A stretch of DNA of 64,000 nt from Glycomyces buryatensis (lineage in GTDB: Bacteria; Actinomycetota; Actinomycetes; Mycobacteriales; Micromonosporaceae): positions 208 to 64,207 of the forward strand of contig NZ_STGY01000076.1 in the NCBI RefSeq assembly GCF_004912275.1, given 5' to 3'. Shown piece by piece: positions 50,451-60,178 of this stretch (its first letter is position 1; each line of letters opens with the position of its first letter). The translations under genes and the position numbers were made by a program. The notes under the pieces were generated by a model, which had not been told where the DNA came from, did not search any database, and was given only the letters and a program-made list of their open reading frames with translations.

Positions 50451-53414
50451 TCAGCCCGCCGGGTCGCCCTGGCTCGTCTCGACGCTGAACTGACTGAAAT
50501 CCGCCTGGCCGACCGAGGTCGAATGCGAGGTGAAGATCATCCCGGCGTCCTGGGTCGACGCCGTCCCCGCCGCGGTCACCGGAGCACCCAGCTGCGTCCA
50601 GTCGGTGCCGTTCGCCGAGTACTCGGCCGTGACCTGGTCGCCGGTGCGGGAGAGCCGGAGCCAGACCGGGGCCGTGGCCGCCTGCTGTCGGCCTTGGTCG
50701 AGGAATCCGTCCCCATCGGAGTCCCATTGGAGGCTCACGCCGTTGTCGGGCGTGGCGACCAGCACGACGTAGCCGCCCGCCTCCTCAGGATTCGTGACGT
50801 CGTTGCGGAGCACGAGGCCGGCCTTGGTCCACGGGTTGACCGGGTCCACCGCGTCGACCCGCACCGTGACGACCGAGCCGTCCTGGACGGCGCCCGGGGC
50901 GTAGACGGTGCCGTACTCGTCGTCGCGCTGGCCGCCGGCGCCCCAGATGTCGGCACCGGCGTTGCGGATGGCGTAGACACCGTCGAGTTCGCCGAACTGG
51001 CCCGGCACCGAGCCGTACGTGCTCAGGGTCGTGACCGGCGCGGCGACGGCCGTCGCCGCGTTCACCGTCCGGGAGACTTGGTCGCCGCTGACGGTGTAGC
51101 CCGCTGCTACTTCGACGGTGCCGACCTCGATGGGTTCGGTGAGTACGTCAGGGGCGGTGAGCCGCAGCTCGATCTGGGCCGAACCGCCCGCCTCCAGGAA
51201 GGTGGGCACCGCCTCGACCGGCTCGACGGCCCAGCCTTCCGAAGCGGTGGCGGTCAACGCCAGGTCGGTGAGCGCCACGCCCTCGGCGAGGTTGGTCAGG
51301 GTCGCCTCGACGTCGGTCGCCAAGCCCGGTGCGACCTCACCGTCCACAGTGATGTTGAGGGCCAGTTCCGGGCGTCCCGGATCGGTGCCGGTTCGCAGCG
51401 CGGGGGAGATCCCGGCGTTGTAGATGACGCGGGCGGCGTCGGTCGGGACCGACTCGCCGCGGGCGAGGCGCACGGTGCCGGTGACGGTGTTCGTCCCGCG
51501 CCCGTCGGCGAAGTTCGCGTTGCCGCCGACCACCCAGTTGTCGGTGTACGTGACGTCGCCGGTGTGGTTGGTCGAGCGCTGGTTGAAGAACTGGGTGTGC
51601 GAGGCGTCGAGGACGTTGCCGTTCACGCTCCAGTATCGCGAGCCCTCGTCGAAGTAGAGGGCCGCGCGTCCGGCCGGGGGATCGTCGGGGAGGCAGATGT
51701 AGTTGCCCTCGAGGACGCTGCCCGGCGCGGCCGACAGGTTGTAGAACGCGGAGCCGTCGTTCATCTCCAGCATGACGTCGTGGATGTAGTTGAACGCGAC
51801 GCGGTTGTCCGCCAATGTAGTGGGCGTGTCGTAGACCGGCTGGTAGTCGTAGAGGCCGCGCTGCAGGTACTCGGGGCTGCCTCCGGGATCGTTGGCGCCC
51901 CAGCCGTAGCCGGTGTTGATGCCCGAGTACGGCAGGTTCCGCACCTCGTTGCGGACGATGCTCGCCCGGGTTGCGTACGTGGCGAGGATGCCCGCCCCGT
52001 CCTTGTACTCGATGGCGACGTTGTCGACGAGGTTGTCGCTGATGGTGATGTCCTCGACGATCATGCGCTCGTCACTGGGATGGTGCGCGTCGGACTGCAC
52101 GCCGCCGACCACGATCGCCTGGCCCGAGGTCTGGTGGAACTGCGAGCGGGACACGACGATGTCGCTCGCGCCGAGTCCGACGCCGGTGGCGTGCGCGTTG
52201 GCGTCGTTGCCGATGCCGAGGCCCACGGAACCGATGCCGGTGTAGACGTTGTCGCTCAGTTCGATGTGGTGCGCAGCCGACACCTGCACGGCCGCGGGCA
52301 TCTGGTGCCAGGTGTTGCGCGTGCCCTCGAACTCTCTGCAGCCCTCCGCGCAGGTGGCGAAGGCGTCGGCCGGGCGGTCGTGGTCGCCGCCGATGAGGAA
52401 CGCGCCGGACTGCTGGCTCGCGTAGCCTTCGTCGGTGCCGGGCGCCGTCCAGGTCGTGCCGGTGAACCGGATGCCGGAGAACCGCAGGTCGTGCACCGGT
52501 TCGTCGTAGGTGCCGCCGATCTCCAGGAGCGTTGCGAGGCGCGGCAGTTCGACGCTCGCCTCGTTCACGTCCTGGCCGTCCAGCGGCTTGTAGTAGACCT
52601 TCCCGGCTTCCCGGTCCAGGTACCACTCGCCCCGCTCGTCGAGGAACTCGCGGGCGTTGACGATGTAGAGCGGACCGGCGCGGAAGGTGTGCTGGACGGT
52701 GTCCCAGCCCCACGTGTTGTTGTCCCAGGCGGGCTGGGCCATCGCGATGCGGTCGGCGGTGATGCCGGCGACCGGTGACCGGCGGTGGGTGAAGGACCCG
52801 ACGAACTCCAGCTCCGTGCGATCGGGCTGCTCGATATCGGCCAGCCATGCCAGCGAATCGGCCAGGTCGACGCCGTCGGCGGTGAAGCTCACGGCGTCGC
52901 GGGGAAGCTCGGTGCGGGCGCGGGTGGCGAGTCGGCCGTCCACGTAGAGCTGTCGCGCCTCCAGGTTTGCGTCCGCGGGGGCGGGCGCCTCCCACACGCC
53001 GGGCATGGTGGTCGACTCGGTCCAGCCGGTCACCGGCGAGGCGCCGGAGATGACGGGCGTTTCGCCGGGGGCCGCGGTCCAGGTGATCGGGTGGTCGGTC
53101 GAGCCCGAATCGCGGGCGTCGAAGCGGAGCGGTTCGGTGAGGCGGTAGGTGCCGCCGGCCAGTTGCACCACGATGTCGCGGTCGTGGCCGTCGGCGCTCC
53201 GGACGACCTCTTGGGCCCGCTCCAGTGAGCACGGGTTTCGCGGTTGGCACCAGGCGGTGCCCTTGCCGTCCGGGCTGACGTACAGCGTGAGCGTGCGGTC
53301 CTTCCCGGCGGCCGCTGCAGGGTTACTCAGCATGGCCGCCACGCAGGCGATCGCGACGCCGAGCGCGCCGAGTGCGAGAGCTCTTCGACTTCGTTGTCTT
53401 GTGGCAGGGGGCAT
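50451..53414 (-). CDS. Secreted right-handed beta-helix protein, GH141-like
   Basis: This 987-residue secreted protein has a signal peptide (RRALALGALGVAIACVAAML...). Its N-terminal pattern LYVSPDGKGTAWC, RLTEPLRFDARDSGS and HPITWTAAPGETPVISG is typical of beta-helix glycosidases of the GH120/GH141 type, with parallel beta-helix repeats up to about 660. A predicted NEW-type/Ig-like domain is at about 690-790, and a C-terminal laminin-G-like lectin fold at about 800-980 (AGLVLRNDVTNPEEAGGYVV). GH141 members act on fucosyl or xylan side chains of plant polysaccharides. This would fit the nearby fucose-type pathway. Activity cannot be proven from sequence. Confidence 0.8.
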   Translation of the reverse strand: MPPATRQRSRRALALGALGVAIACVAAMLSNPAAAAGKDRTLTLYVSPDGKGTAWCQPRNPCSLERAQEVVRSADGHDRDIVVQLAGGTYRLTEPLRFDARDSGSTDHPITWTAAPGETPVISGASPVTGWTESTTMPGVWEAPAPADANLEARQLYVDGRLATRARTELPRDAVSFTADGVDLADSLAWLADIEQPDRTELEFVGSFTHRRSPVAGITADRIAMAQPAWDNNTWGWDTVQHTFRAGPLYIVNAREFLDERGEWYLDREAGKVYYKPLDGQDVNEASVELPRLATLLEIGGTYDEPVHDLRFSGIRFTGTTWTAPGTDEGYASQQSGAFLIGGDHDRPADAFATCAEGCREFEGTRNTWHQMPAAVQVSAAHHIELSDNVYTGIGSVGLGIGNDANAHATGVGLGASDIVVSRSQFHQTSGQAIVVGGVQSDAHHPSDERMIVEDITISDNLVDNVAIEYKDGAGILATYATRASIVRNEVRNLPYSGINTGYGWGANDPGGSPEYLQRGLYDYQPVYDTPTTLADNRVAFNYIHDVMLEMNDGSAFYNLSAAPGSVLEGNYICLPDDPPAGRAALYFDEGSRYWSVNGNVLDASHTQFFNQRSTNHTGDVTYTDNWVVGGNANFADGRGTNTVTGTVRLARGESVPTDAARVIYNAGISPALRTGTDPGRPELALNITVDGEVAPGLATDVEATLTNLAEGVALTDLALTATASEGWAVEPVEAVPTFLEAGGSAQIELRLTAPDVLTEPIEVGTVEVAAGYTVSGDQVSRTVNAATAVAAPVTTLSTYGSVPGQFGELDGVYAIRNAGADIWGAGGQRDDEYGTVYAPGAVQDGSVVTVRVDAVDPVNPWTKAGLVLRNDVTNPEEAGGYVVLVATPDNGVSLQWDSDGDGFLDQGRQQAATAPVWLRLSRTGDQVTAEYSANGTDWTQLGAPVTAAGTASTQDAGMIFTSHSTSVGQADFSQFSVETSQGDPAG

Positions 53415-53552
53415 TGCTCCACAGCTCCGTCCGTTGAGCGATGTTCGTATGCACGGTGTTCGGGCTTCCGTTCTGTATGTCCTCAGCCTTGGTCGCTTTC
53501 GGCCAGTCGGGCCAGGGCGTCATTGCAACCACTCTCCTGTGTCTGCTCACCG

Positions 53553-56357
53553 TCAGGAAAGGGTCCATTGCTGATTGTTGCCGCCGTGGCAGTCCCACAG
53601 GTTCACCCGGGTGCCGTTGGCCGTGGCCCCGTCCACCACGTTCAGGCAGAGTCCGGACTGGACGCCGGTGACGGTGCCGTCGGGGTTGAGGTTCCATCGC
53701 TGGTTGGCCCTGCCGTGGCAGGTCCAGATGATCACCTCCGTGCCCGCGCTGGTCCCCGAGCCGGAGGCGTCCAGGCACTTCAGTGAACCGCCGGAGTAGA
53801 CGGTGAGCTCACCGGAAGCGGTGTGGGTCCACTGCTGGTTGGCCCCGCCCCAGCAGGACCAGATCTGGATGCTGGCCCAGTTCTCGGTCGACTGGCCGGT
53901 CACGTCCAGGCACTTGCCCGCCGCCGTCGCGCGCAGTTCGCCAGAGACCGGAGCCGAGCCGTCGTCCGAGAATCCCTCGTTCCACGCCTCGATCCACTCG
54001 TCTCCGAAGTCCGGGTTCGTCGCCAGCGGGCTCGACTCGGAGAAGGTCCGCGAGGCGCGGTCGAACCCGACCTCCCCGGGAGTGCCGGCCGAGACCTGGA
54101 CGGTGTTGATGCCCGGGTTGTAGTCGTCGTAGCCGTATTCGGAGAACCGCCAATCACCGGTGTTGATCCGCACGTTCCTCGCGATGACGGTGCCGGAGGG
54201 TACGAGCAGGGAGTCCGGGTTCTCGTACGTGGCCTCCACAGTGCACGTGTTCGTGTCGATCGCCTGGCAGGCCGTGCCGTCCGGGCGCGTCGGCCAGTAC
54301 CAGTCGGCGAGGTCGGGGTACTGGTCCTCATAGTGGTCCAGCCAGGTCGCGATGTTCGCCGCCGTGTTCGTGAAGCCGGTACCGTCGCCGGGTTTCAGCA
54401 TGTCGTTGAACCGCTCGACGTGCACCTTCTGGTTCGGCACGGGGAGCGTCGCGCCGTGCTTGGTGCGGAACGTGAGTTCGAAACCGGTGTGGTCGTGGTC
54501 GAGGAAGACGTTGTCGGTCACCTGCGAGGCGCGTCCGGAGTTGATGTAGACCGCTTCGGTCCCCGACTCGAAGAGGTTGTGGTGGATGTTCATCGCCGAC
54601 ATGCCGTCGTCGAGATAGACGGCCCAGCGGCGCTCGCCTTCGATGCCCTTGAACGTGTTGTACGAGATCTCGTTGCCCAGGTACGTGTAGTCGCGGCCCG
54701 AGTAGATCGCCGCCTGGTCCCTGGCCTCCGTCAGCACGTTCTCGAACTCGTTGTGCGTGACGAGCATGTCGTTGCCGAAGATCTGCAGGGCCATGTTCGG
54801 TGTGTCGTGGATGTAGTTGTACGACGCGGTGTTCCCGACGCCGGCCAGCGTGATCGCGGGCGTGTAGTCCTTGAGGGCCAGCTTCGAGATGTCCCAGAAC
54901 TCGTTGCCGCTGACGAGGTTGTCGCCGCGTTCCAATGAGTCGCGGTCGCCTCCGGTGGCCCATACGCCGCCGCCTCCCAGGTCGTGGAAGGCGCTGTTCA
55001 GCACCCGGTTGTCGTGCCCGCCGCGGCGGGTCGCGAATTCCGCGAGCGCGGTCAACTCGTCGTTGTCCTCGCCGATCCGGACGGCGTCGAGGCTGAAGTT
55101 GGAGAACTCGGAATTCTGGATCGTGCAGGACTCGCAGTCGAGCAGTTGCATGCCGACGCCCGTACCGCCGTCGAGGCGCAGGCCGTCGAACGTCACGCGG
55201 GTGACGCCGTCGAGCGTGAAGAACGGTTCGCCGACCGACGTAAGCGAGATCGACTTGCCTGCCACGGTGCCGTCGGCGGGGAGGTAGTACAGCACGTCGT
55301 TGCCGTTCCACCGGTCGATGTAGTACTCGCCCGCGGTGTCCAGTTCGTACAGGATGTTCTGCGCGACGAGGCTGAACACGCCTCCGGTGGAGGTCGCCCG
55401 GTACATCGTCGGGAAGTGGCTGCGGAGGTTGAAGCCGTCATCGGCGGCCGAGTAGATCTGGAGGTTCTCGGTCGCCCAGTCCGTGCCGAAGAACCCGTTC
55501 AGCCACCCGTCCGTCTCGTGCTGCGCGTTGTCGACGTAGTAGGGGTCGTTCGGATCCGTGGAGTGGGGCGGTTGATTCACCTGCTGGTTCCAGATCGTCG
55601 GCGGCCCCCATTCCAGGAACCGCTCTTTCACCGCCGCCGAGTTCGCGTTGAAGATCGGCCCCGGCATCTGGAGCATCTCTTCATAGGTCTTCGTATTGCT
55701 GGTTTTGTCCGAGAAGAAGTCCCGGGCGCCCTGCGGCGCGTAGCTCACCGACAGGTCGGTCCGGGTCATCTTCGTGCCGCCGTTCGGGTACTGCGCGAGC
55801 CGCTGCGTGGACCCGTCGACGAGCAGTTCGGGCGGCATCGGCTGCTGCACCCAGTTGAACCCGTTCTTGTGGAGCTCGCCGGTCGGGATGCCCGCCGCTC
55901 CGAGATCGAACACGTATACCTGGTCGCGTACCGAACTCTGCAGGCGGGCCGCCGACGAGAATTGAGCCCCCGAGACGTCCGTCAACTTCTGAAAGCCGCC
56001 TGTCTGCAGCTTGTGCGCGCCCGTGAAGCGGACGTCCTCGCCCTCGTACGCGGCGTACGTGACGTGCGAATGCGCCGCACCGCTGAGGACCGTGGTCTCC
56101 TCCACGGGGTACACGCCGCCCCTGATGTAGACCGCTCCGGGAACATTGGCCGAGGTCTGCCCGGCCAGCAGATCCCGTGCCGCCGCGATCGACGACACCG
56201 GATCCTCGAACGTCCCCGCCGCATCCGGCTCGCCATCCGTCGCCACGTACACGACGATTTCGCCCTGCTCTTGGCCGATCGCCTCGGCCACCGGCAACCA
56301 CGCCCCGGCCGCGACCACCGCGGCGACGGCGAGGATGCCTACTACTCTGCTGCGCAT
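53553..56357 (-). CDS. Secreted beta-helix protein with C-terminal ricin-type CBM13
   Basis: This protein of about 934 residues has a signal peptide (RVVGILAVAAVVAAGAWLPV). A parallel beta-helix domain follows at about 40-690 (AGTFEDPVSSIAAARDLLAG ... TASYNYIHDTPNMALQIFGN), distantly similar to the neighbour at 50451. The C-terminus is a ricin B lectin domain with three QxW repeats (ANQQWTH, ANQRWNL, NNQQWTL), which bind polysaccharide. ATG 56357 is preceded by GGGAGGTCTTT. A GntR-type site lies 19 bases upstream. It is probably a polysaccharide-degrading enzyme of unknown bond specificity and an operon-neighbour of the next beta-helix gene. Confidence 0.82.
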   Translation of the reverse strand: MRSRVVGILAVAAVVAAGAWLPVAEAIGQEQGEIVVYVATDGEPDAAGTFEDPVSSIAAARDLLAGQTSANVPGAVYIRGGVYPVEETTVLSGAAHSHVTYAAYEGEDVRFTGAHKLQTGGFQKLTDVSGAQFSSAARLQSSVRDQVYVFDLGAAGIPTGELHKNGFNWVQQPMPPELLVDGSTQRLAQYPNGGTKMTRTDLSVSYAPQGARDFFSDKTSNTKTYEEMLQMPGPIFNANSAAVKERFLEWGPPTIWNQQVNQPPHSTDPNDPYYVDNAQHETDGWLNGFFGTDWATENLQIYSAADDGFNLRSHFPTMYRATSTGGVFSLVAQNILYELDTAGEYYIDRWNGNDVLYYLPADGTVAGKSISLTSVGEPFFTLDGVTRVTFDGLRLDGGTGVGMQLLDCESCTIQNSEFSNFSLDAVRIGEDNDELTALAEFATRRGGHDNRVLNSAFHDLGGGGVWATGGDRDSLERGDNLVSGNEFWDISKLALKDYTPAITLAGVGNTASYNYIHDTPNMALQIFGNDMLVTHNEFENVLTEARDQAAIYSGRDYTYLGNEISYNTFKGIEGERRWAVYLDDGMSAMNIHHNLFESGTEAVYINSGRASQVTDNVFLDHDHTGFELTFRTKHGATLPVPNQKVHVERFNDMLKPGDGTGFTNTAANIATWLDHYEDQYPDLADWYWPTRPDGTACQAIDTNTCTVEATYENPDSLLVPSGTVIARNVRINTGDWRFSEYGYDDYNPGINTVQVSAGTPGEVGFDRASRTFSESSPLATNPDFGDEWIEAWNEGFSDDGSAPVSGELRATAAGKCLDVTGQSTENWASIQIWSCWGGANQQWTHTASGELTVYSGGSLKCLDASGSGTSAGTEVIIWTCHGRANQRWNLNPDGTVTGVQSGLCLNVVDGATANGTRVNLWDCHGGNNQQWTLS

Positions 56358-56375
56358 AAAGACCTCCCAAGACAA

Positions 56376-56392
56376 CATACATAACATGTATG
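56376..56392. promoter_or_regulatory. GntR-type operator before the beta-helix/CBM13 gene
   Basis: CATACAT-AAC-ATGTATG is a perfect dyad with seven-base arms, and TGTATGAT resembles the motifs at 57461 and 60179. It lies just upstream of the minus-strand start at 56357, a good place for repression. Confidence 0.6.
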
Positions 56393-56625
56393 ATCTGTTA
56401 TTTCCGGGAGCGTAGCAGCATCCACGCGGCGACGCAATGAAGCATTTAAGGTTCGCGATATGTTATTGAGGGAGGGATGTTTCCTGTTGGCGGACAAGCC
56501 GAACCGGGGCAGGGCAGCGCTGAGGGCATCTTCCGCAGTTCTGCGGTCGGAGCAAAATTGACGCGCGCAGCGTTCAACTGGGGGTCGGCCCCGGCTGCCC
56601 ATGCGCGGTGGTCGCCAGGCGGCAC

Positions 56626-57378
56626 TCAGTCCGTGGCCGGCTCTTCACGGGGGCGGCGGCGTTTCCAGGACGAGGTGATGTGTTTCCGCATGGCCGCGGC
56701 GGCCCAGTCGGCATCGCCGTCGAGCAGGGCTTCGAGGATCCGAGCGTGGCCTTCGTGGGCATGCTCGATGTCATCGCGGGTGGGGTCTCCGCTGTACTGC
56801 GGAGTGTGCAGTGCCTTGCCCTGAATGTTCGCGACGATCGCCCTGCCGAACGCGTCTCGCGAGGCGCGGTGGATCAGTTCGTGGAACTCGAGATCGACCC
56901 GCATGTAGGCGGCGGGGTCGTCCTTGAGCTCTGCGAGTTCATCGAGTTTCGCTTTGAGCGCCGAGCGCTGCGCTTCGTCGAGCTGACCGGCAGCCCGGGC
57001 TGCCATGGCGCACTCCAGATTTGCCCTGATCTCGATGAGATTGTCGAGATAGAACAGTCGGTCCTTGCGTTGGAAGAGCCCTTGGAGGACCAGCGGGTCC
57101 AAGAGGTTCCAATGCTCTTGGTCGAGAACCATCGTCCCCCACCCCTGTCGCGACAGGACCAGGCCCTTCTCGACCAGGGCGGTCGTGGCTTCGCGGATGA
57201 CCGTGCGGCTGACCCCGTACTGCTCGCACAGTTCACCGACGGGCGGCAGGGCCGAGCCCGGCTTGTATTCGCCGACGACGATCGCGGTCGCCAGGCTCTT
57301 GACGACCGCGGCGGCGAGCGGGGGGCGGTTGCGCTGCGGCTGAAGAACCTCGCCGCCGATCGCGGGTGTCGAATGCAT
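56626..57378 (-). CDS. GntR/FadR-subfamily regulator (FCD domain)
   Basis: This 250-residue regulator has a GntR winged HTH (LPPVGELCEQYGVSRTVIRE, ATTALVEKGLVLSRQGWGTM) and an all-helical FCD domain with conserved metal/ligand histidines (DLEFHELIHRAS, HAHEGHARIL). FCD regulators commonly sense sugar acids or carboxylates. It lies between the beta-helix genes and the fucose-type catabolic genes, and its promoter region holds one of three similar motifs. It most likely represses the whole locus until a pathway intermediate appears. Confidence 0.9.
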   Translation of the reverse strand: MHSTPAIGGEVLQPQRNRPPLAAAVVKSLATAIVVGEYKPGSALPPVGELCEQYGVSRTVIREATTALVEKGLVLSRQGWGTMVLDQEHWNLLDPLVLQGLFQRKDRLFYLDNLIEIRANLECAMAARAAGQLDEAQRSALKAKLDELAELKDDPAAYMRVDLEFHELIHRASRDAFGRAIVANIQGKALHTPQYSGDPTRDDIEHAHEGHARILEALLDGDADWAAAAMRKHITSSWKRRRPREEPATD

Positions 57379-57460
57379 GTCGTCAGCGACTCCAAATCCG
57401 TATCAGCGGATGCTTCCGCCTATCAGACGAATCCTACGCGACCGAACGTTGGCTCGTCAC

Positions 57461-57479
57461 TTGTATGATAACTTACATG
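57461..57479. promoter_or_regulatory. GntR-type operator upstream of the GntR gene
   Basis: TTGTATGATAACTTACATG contains the dyad TGTA...TACA with internal symmetric G/C positions. It lies 83 bases before the GntR start, suggesting autoregulation. It shares TGTATGATAA with the site at 60179. Confidence 0.6.
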
Positions 57480-57577
57480 TTGGTCGGTCGCAGGGCAGGC
57501 GGGCACGAACCGATGTAGATCGGGACGCTGTGTGCGAGCAAGGAAGCGCTGCCGTATTCGGTGCCCTCCTCTCGATC

Positions 57578-58321
57578 CTATTGAACGATCCGCAGGCCGG
57601 CGAGGCCGCCGTCCACGGCGAGGCTGGTGCCGGTGAGGGACTTGTTGGCCGGGTCGGCGAGGTAGACGATCGCGGCCGCGACCTCTTCGGGGGTGACGAG
57701 CCGGCCGGTCGGCTGGCGGGCCTCCAGGCGGGCGCGCTCGGCGACCGGGTCCTCCGCCTGCTCGAGGAGGCGCTGCACCCACGGCGTGTCGGCGGTGCCG
57801 GGGCTGACGCAGTTGACGCGGATCCCTTCGGCCACATGGTCGGCGGCCATGGCGAGGGTGAGCGAGTGCACCGCGCCCTTCGACGCCGAGTACAGCGCGC
57901 GCTTCACGAGACCGGTCAGGGCGGCGATCGAGGTGGTGTTCACGATCGCCGGGGCCGCGGACTCGCGCAGGTGCGGCAGGCAGGTGCGCGAGAGGCGCAC
58001 CATGCCGAGGAGGTTGACGTCGAGCACGCGGAACCACTGCTTGTCGGAGTTCTCCTCGACGGTGCCGACCGCGCCGATCCCGGCGTTGTTCACCACGATG
58101 TCGACGCCCCCGAAGTGCTCCTTGACGGCGGCGACGGCCAGGCGGACCTGGTTGTCGTCGGACACGTCGCACTTGTGGGACCAGTGCTTGCCGCTCTCGT
58201 TGAGGTCGAGCACCGCGACGTTGGCGCCCCGGGCGGCGAACGCGTCCGCGGCGGCGGCGCCGATGCCGGACGCGCCTCCGGACACGATCGCGGTCAGGCC
58301 GTGAAAATCATTGGTCGTCAT
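57578..58321 (-). CDS. SDR dehydrogenase, probable 2-keto-3-deoxy-L-fuconate dehydrogenase
   Basis: This 247-residue SDR has VSGGASGIG at the N-terminus, NNAG, the catalytic serine in NTTSIAAL, YSASKGA and the C-terminal TGTSLAVDGGLAG. ATG 58321 was chosen because upstream sequence belongs to the FAH-family gene's flank. In the non-phosphorylative L-fucose route an SDR of this type oxidises 2-keto-3-deoxy-L-fuconate to the 2,4-diketo acid, which the FAH-family hydrolase then cleaves. The gene stands 38 bases after that hydrolase. The specific assignment depends on the neighbours; other sugar acids are possible. Confidence 0.8.
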   Translation of the reverse strand: MTTNDFHGLTAIVSGGASGIGAAAADAFAARGANVAVLDLNESGKHWSHKCDVSDDNQVRLAVAAVKEHFGGVDIVVNNAGIGAVGTVEENSDKQWFRVLDVNLLGMVRLSRTCLPHLRESAAPAIVNTTSIAALTGLVKRALYSASKGAVHSLTLAMAADHVAEGIRVNCVSPGTADTPWVQRLLEQAEDPVAERARLEARQPTGRLVTPEEVAAAIVYLADPANKSLTGTSLAVDGGLAGLRIVQ

Positions 58322-58359
58322 GAAAACTCGATTCTGGATATCGTGTTGATCCTGGTTCA

Positions 58360-59193
58360 CTACTTCGCGTCCAAAGCGGTGTTCCTGGTGCTGCCGAGGC
58401 CTTCGATGCCGACGGACACGACGTCTCCGGCCTCGAGGTAGGGGAAGCGGCCGGAGAGCGCGACGCCCTCGGGGGTGCCGGTGAGCAGCAGGTCGCCCGC
58501 GTCGAAGGCCATGAACTGGGACATGTGGTGGATGATGCGCGCCACGGAGAAGATCATGTCCTTCGAGTTCGAGTCCTGGCGGATCTCGCCGTTCACCTTG
58601 GACCACATGCGCAGTGCCTGCACGTCCTCGATCTCGTCGGGGGTGATCAGGTGCGGGCCGAGCGGGGTGAAGGTGGGGCAGGCCTTGCCCTTGGAGAACT
58701 GTCCGCCGGAGCGCTCGATCTGGAACTCGCGCTCGGAGAGGTCGTTCGCGACGAGGAACCCGGCGATGCACTCCAGCGCCGCCTCTTCGGACTCCAGATA
58801 GGACGCCCGCTGCTTGAAGACCACGCCGAGCTCGACCTCCCAGTCGGTGCGGGTCGAAGCGCGGGGGATCTCCACATTGTCGTTCGGGCCGACGATCGTG
58901 TTGGGGTGCTTGTAGAACACGACGGGCTCGGCGGGCGGTTCGGCGCCGGACTCGGCGCAGTGCGCGGCGTAGTTCATGCCGATGCAGACGATCGCGGAGG
59001 GCTTGGCGATCGGCGGGGCGATGCGCCGGCCCGCGATGTCGATCTCGGGGAAACCGGCGGTAGTGCTGATGCCGCCCCGCCCGAGGAACGCGCCGTCGAT
59101 GTCGCGGGTCGCGTCGGAGAGGTCGTAGTACCGGTTTTCGTGCAGGACTGCCGGGACTTCCTCGCCAGGGTGGCCGATGCGCAAGTATTTCAT
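58360..59193 (-). CDS. Fumarylacetoacetate-hydrolase-family diketo-acid hydrolase
   Basis: This 277-residue FAH-family enzyme has metal ligands E119 and E121 in DWEVELGVVF and D151 in NDLSEREFQ, with the active-site segment VCIGMNYAAHCAES before them. It is of normal length. In L-fucose, L-rhamnose or L-arabinose oxidative routes such enzymes cleave or dehydrate 2,4-diketo-3-deoxy or 2-keto-3-deoxy sugar acids to pyruvate and a second product. Its start overlaps the lactonase stop by four bases. 2,4-diketo-3-deoxy-L-fuconate hydrolase is the best specific guess. Confidence 0.85.
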   Translation of the reverse strand: MKYLRIGHPGEEVPAVLHENRYYDLSDATRDIDGAFLGRGGISTTAGFPEIDIAGRRIAPPIAKPSAIVCIGMNYAAHCAESGAEPPAEPVVFYKHPNTIVGPNDNVEIPRASTRTDWEVELGVVFKQRASYLESEEAALECIAGFLVANDLSEREFQIERSGGQFSKGKACPTFTPLGPHLITPDEIEDVQALRMWSKVNGEIRQDSNSKDMIFSVARIIHHMSQFMAFDAGDLLLTGTPEGVALSGRFPYLEAGDVVSVGIEGLGSTRNTALDAK

Positions 59194-60041
59194 GATGCTC
59201 CTAGGTGATAGGTGTTGATGGCGTTGCGGCTGAAGATGCCCAGGTCCTCGCTGCCGAGGACTTCGGTGAGGGCGTCCTTGACCTGGGTGTAGGTGGCGGC
59301 CAGTTCGCAGACGGGCCAGTCGGAGCCGAACATGAGGCGGTCGGGTCCGAACAGTTCGAGGGCGGCATCCACGAACGGGCGCAGGTTCGCCGGTTCCCAG
59401 CGCTCCCAGTCGGCCTCGGTGACGAGACCGGAGAGCTTCGCGGTCACGTTGGGCCGCTTGGCGAGCGGCGTGACGAGTTCGCGCCAGGCCTTAAGGCCGG
59501 CGTCGCCGTCGCGCACCTGGGGCTTGCCGAGGTGGTCGAGCACGAACGTGAGGTCAGGAACTGCGGCCGCTGCGCGGGCGGCAGCGCGCAGTTGGTCGGG
59601 ACGCACGACGAGGTCGAAGGCGCGGACGGACTGGGAGACACGGTCGAGGGCCGCGATCACGTCCGGCCGGGCGAGGAAGTCCGGGTCGGTACGGCCCTGG
59701 ACCTGGTCGCGCAGGCCCACGAGATAGCGGGCGTGCGGGTGGTCGAGATAGCCGCCGATGGTGGCGTCGAGGAACGGGCTCGTCAGGTCGACGAAGCCTA
59801 CGACGCCGGCGATCTCGCGGACGGAACCTGCCAGGTGCAGGAACTCGACGGTCTCGGAGGGATGGCACCGGGCGGCCTCGACCAGGACTGTCCGGTCGAT
59901 GCCGGCGGCTTCCATGTTCGCGCGCAGGTCGTCCACGTCGTAGTCGCGCCGGATCGGCGCTAGCTTCGGATCGCTTGCGAGCCAAGGGTAGTCCGCCGTC
60001 CACAGGTGGTGGTGCGTGTCGATGACGAGTTGGGAGGTCAT
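59190..60041 (-). CDS. Amidohydrolase-family sugar lactonase (COG3618-like)
   Basis: This 283-residue TIM-barrel amidohydrolase starts IDTHHHLWTADYPWL, with the metal-binding HxH, and has FVLDHLGKP and MFGSDWPVCE with a catalytic aspartate. COG3618 members hydrolyse sugar lactones, such as L-fucono- or L-rhamnono-1,5-lactone. It is the first gene of a minus-strand operon with the FAH hydrolase and SDR. It diverges from the dehydratase, with a GntR-type site between them. It would open the lactone made by the aldo/keto reductase. Confidence 0.85.
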   Translation of the reverse strand: MTSQLVIDTHHHLWTADYPWLASDPKLAPIRRDYDVDDLRANMEAAGIDRTVLVEAARCHPSETVEFLHLAGSVREIAGVVGFVDLTSPFLDATIGGYLDHPHARYLVGLRDQVQGRTDPDFLARPDVIAALDRVSQSVRAFDLVVRPDQLRAAARAAAAVPDLTFVLDHLGKPQVRDGDAGLKAWRELVTPLAKRPNVTAKLSGLVTEADWERWEPANLRPFVDAALELFGPDRLMFGSDWPVCELAATYTQVKDALTEVLGSEDLGIFSRNAINTYHLGAS

Positions 60042-60178
60042 GCCGGCTCTTTGCGATCGACGGCCGATCCCGGAACTCGCTGTAGGAATGAGTGCAAATG
60101 AACCCCTTTCTCGCCTTGCCTCGCGGTTGACTCGACGTCGGTCAAGCCGAGCCCGTCAGTCTGCCGAGAAGTCATCAC

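Noticed and set aside
50394-52778. A 794-codon plus-strand open frame opposite the beta-helix gene
   Set aside because: The minus strand encodes recognisable beta-helix and signal-peptide sequence. The plus-strand product is valine/arginine/glycine-rich with no domain.
57578-58771. A 397-codon minus-strand frame as one fusion protein
   Set aside because: The first 150 codons are antisense-like sequence within the FAH-family gene. The SDR similarity starts exactly at ATG 58321.
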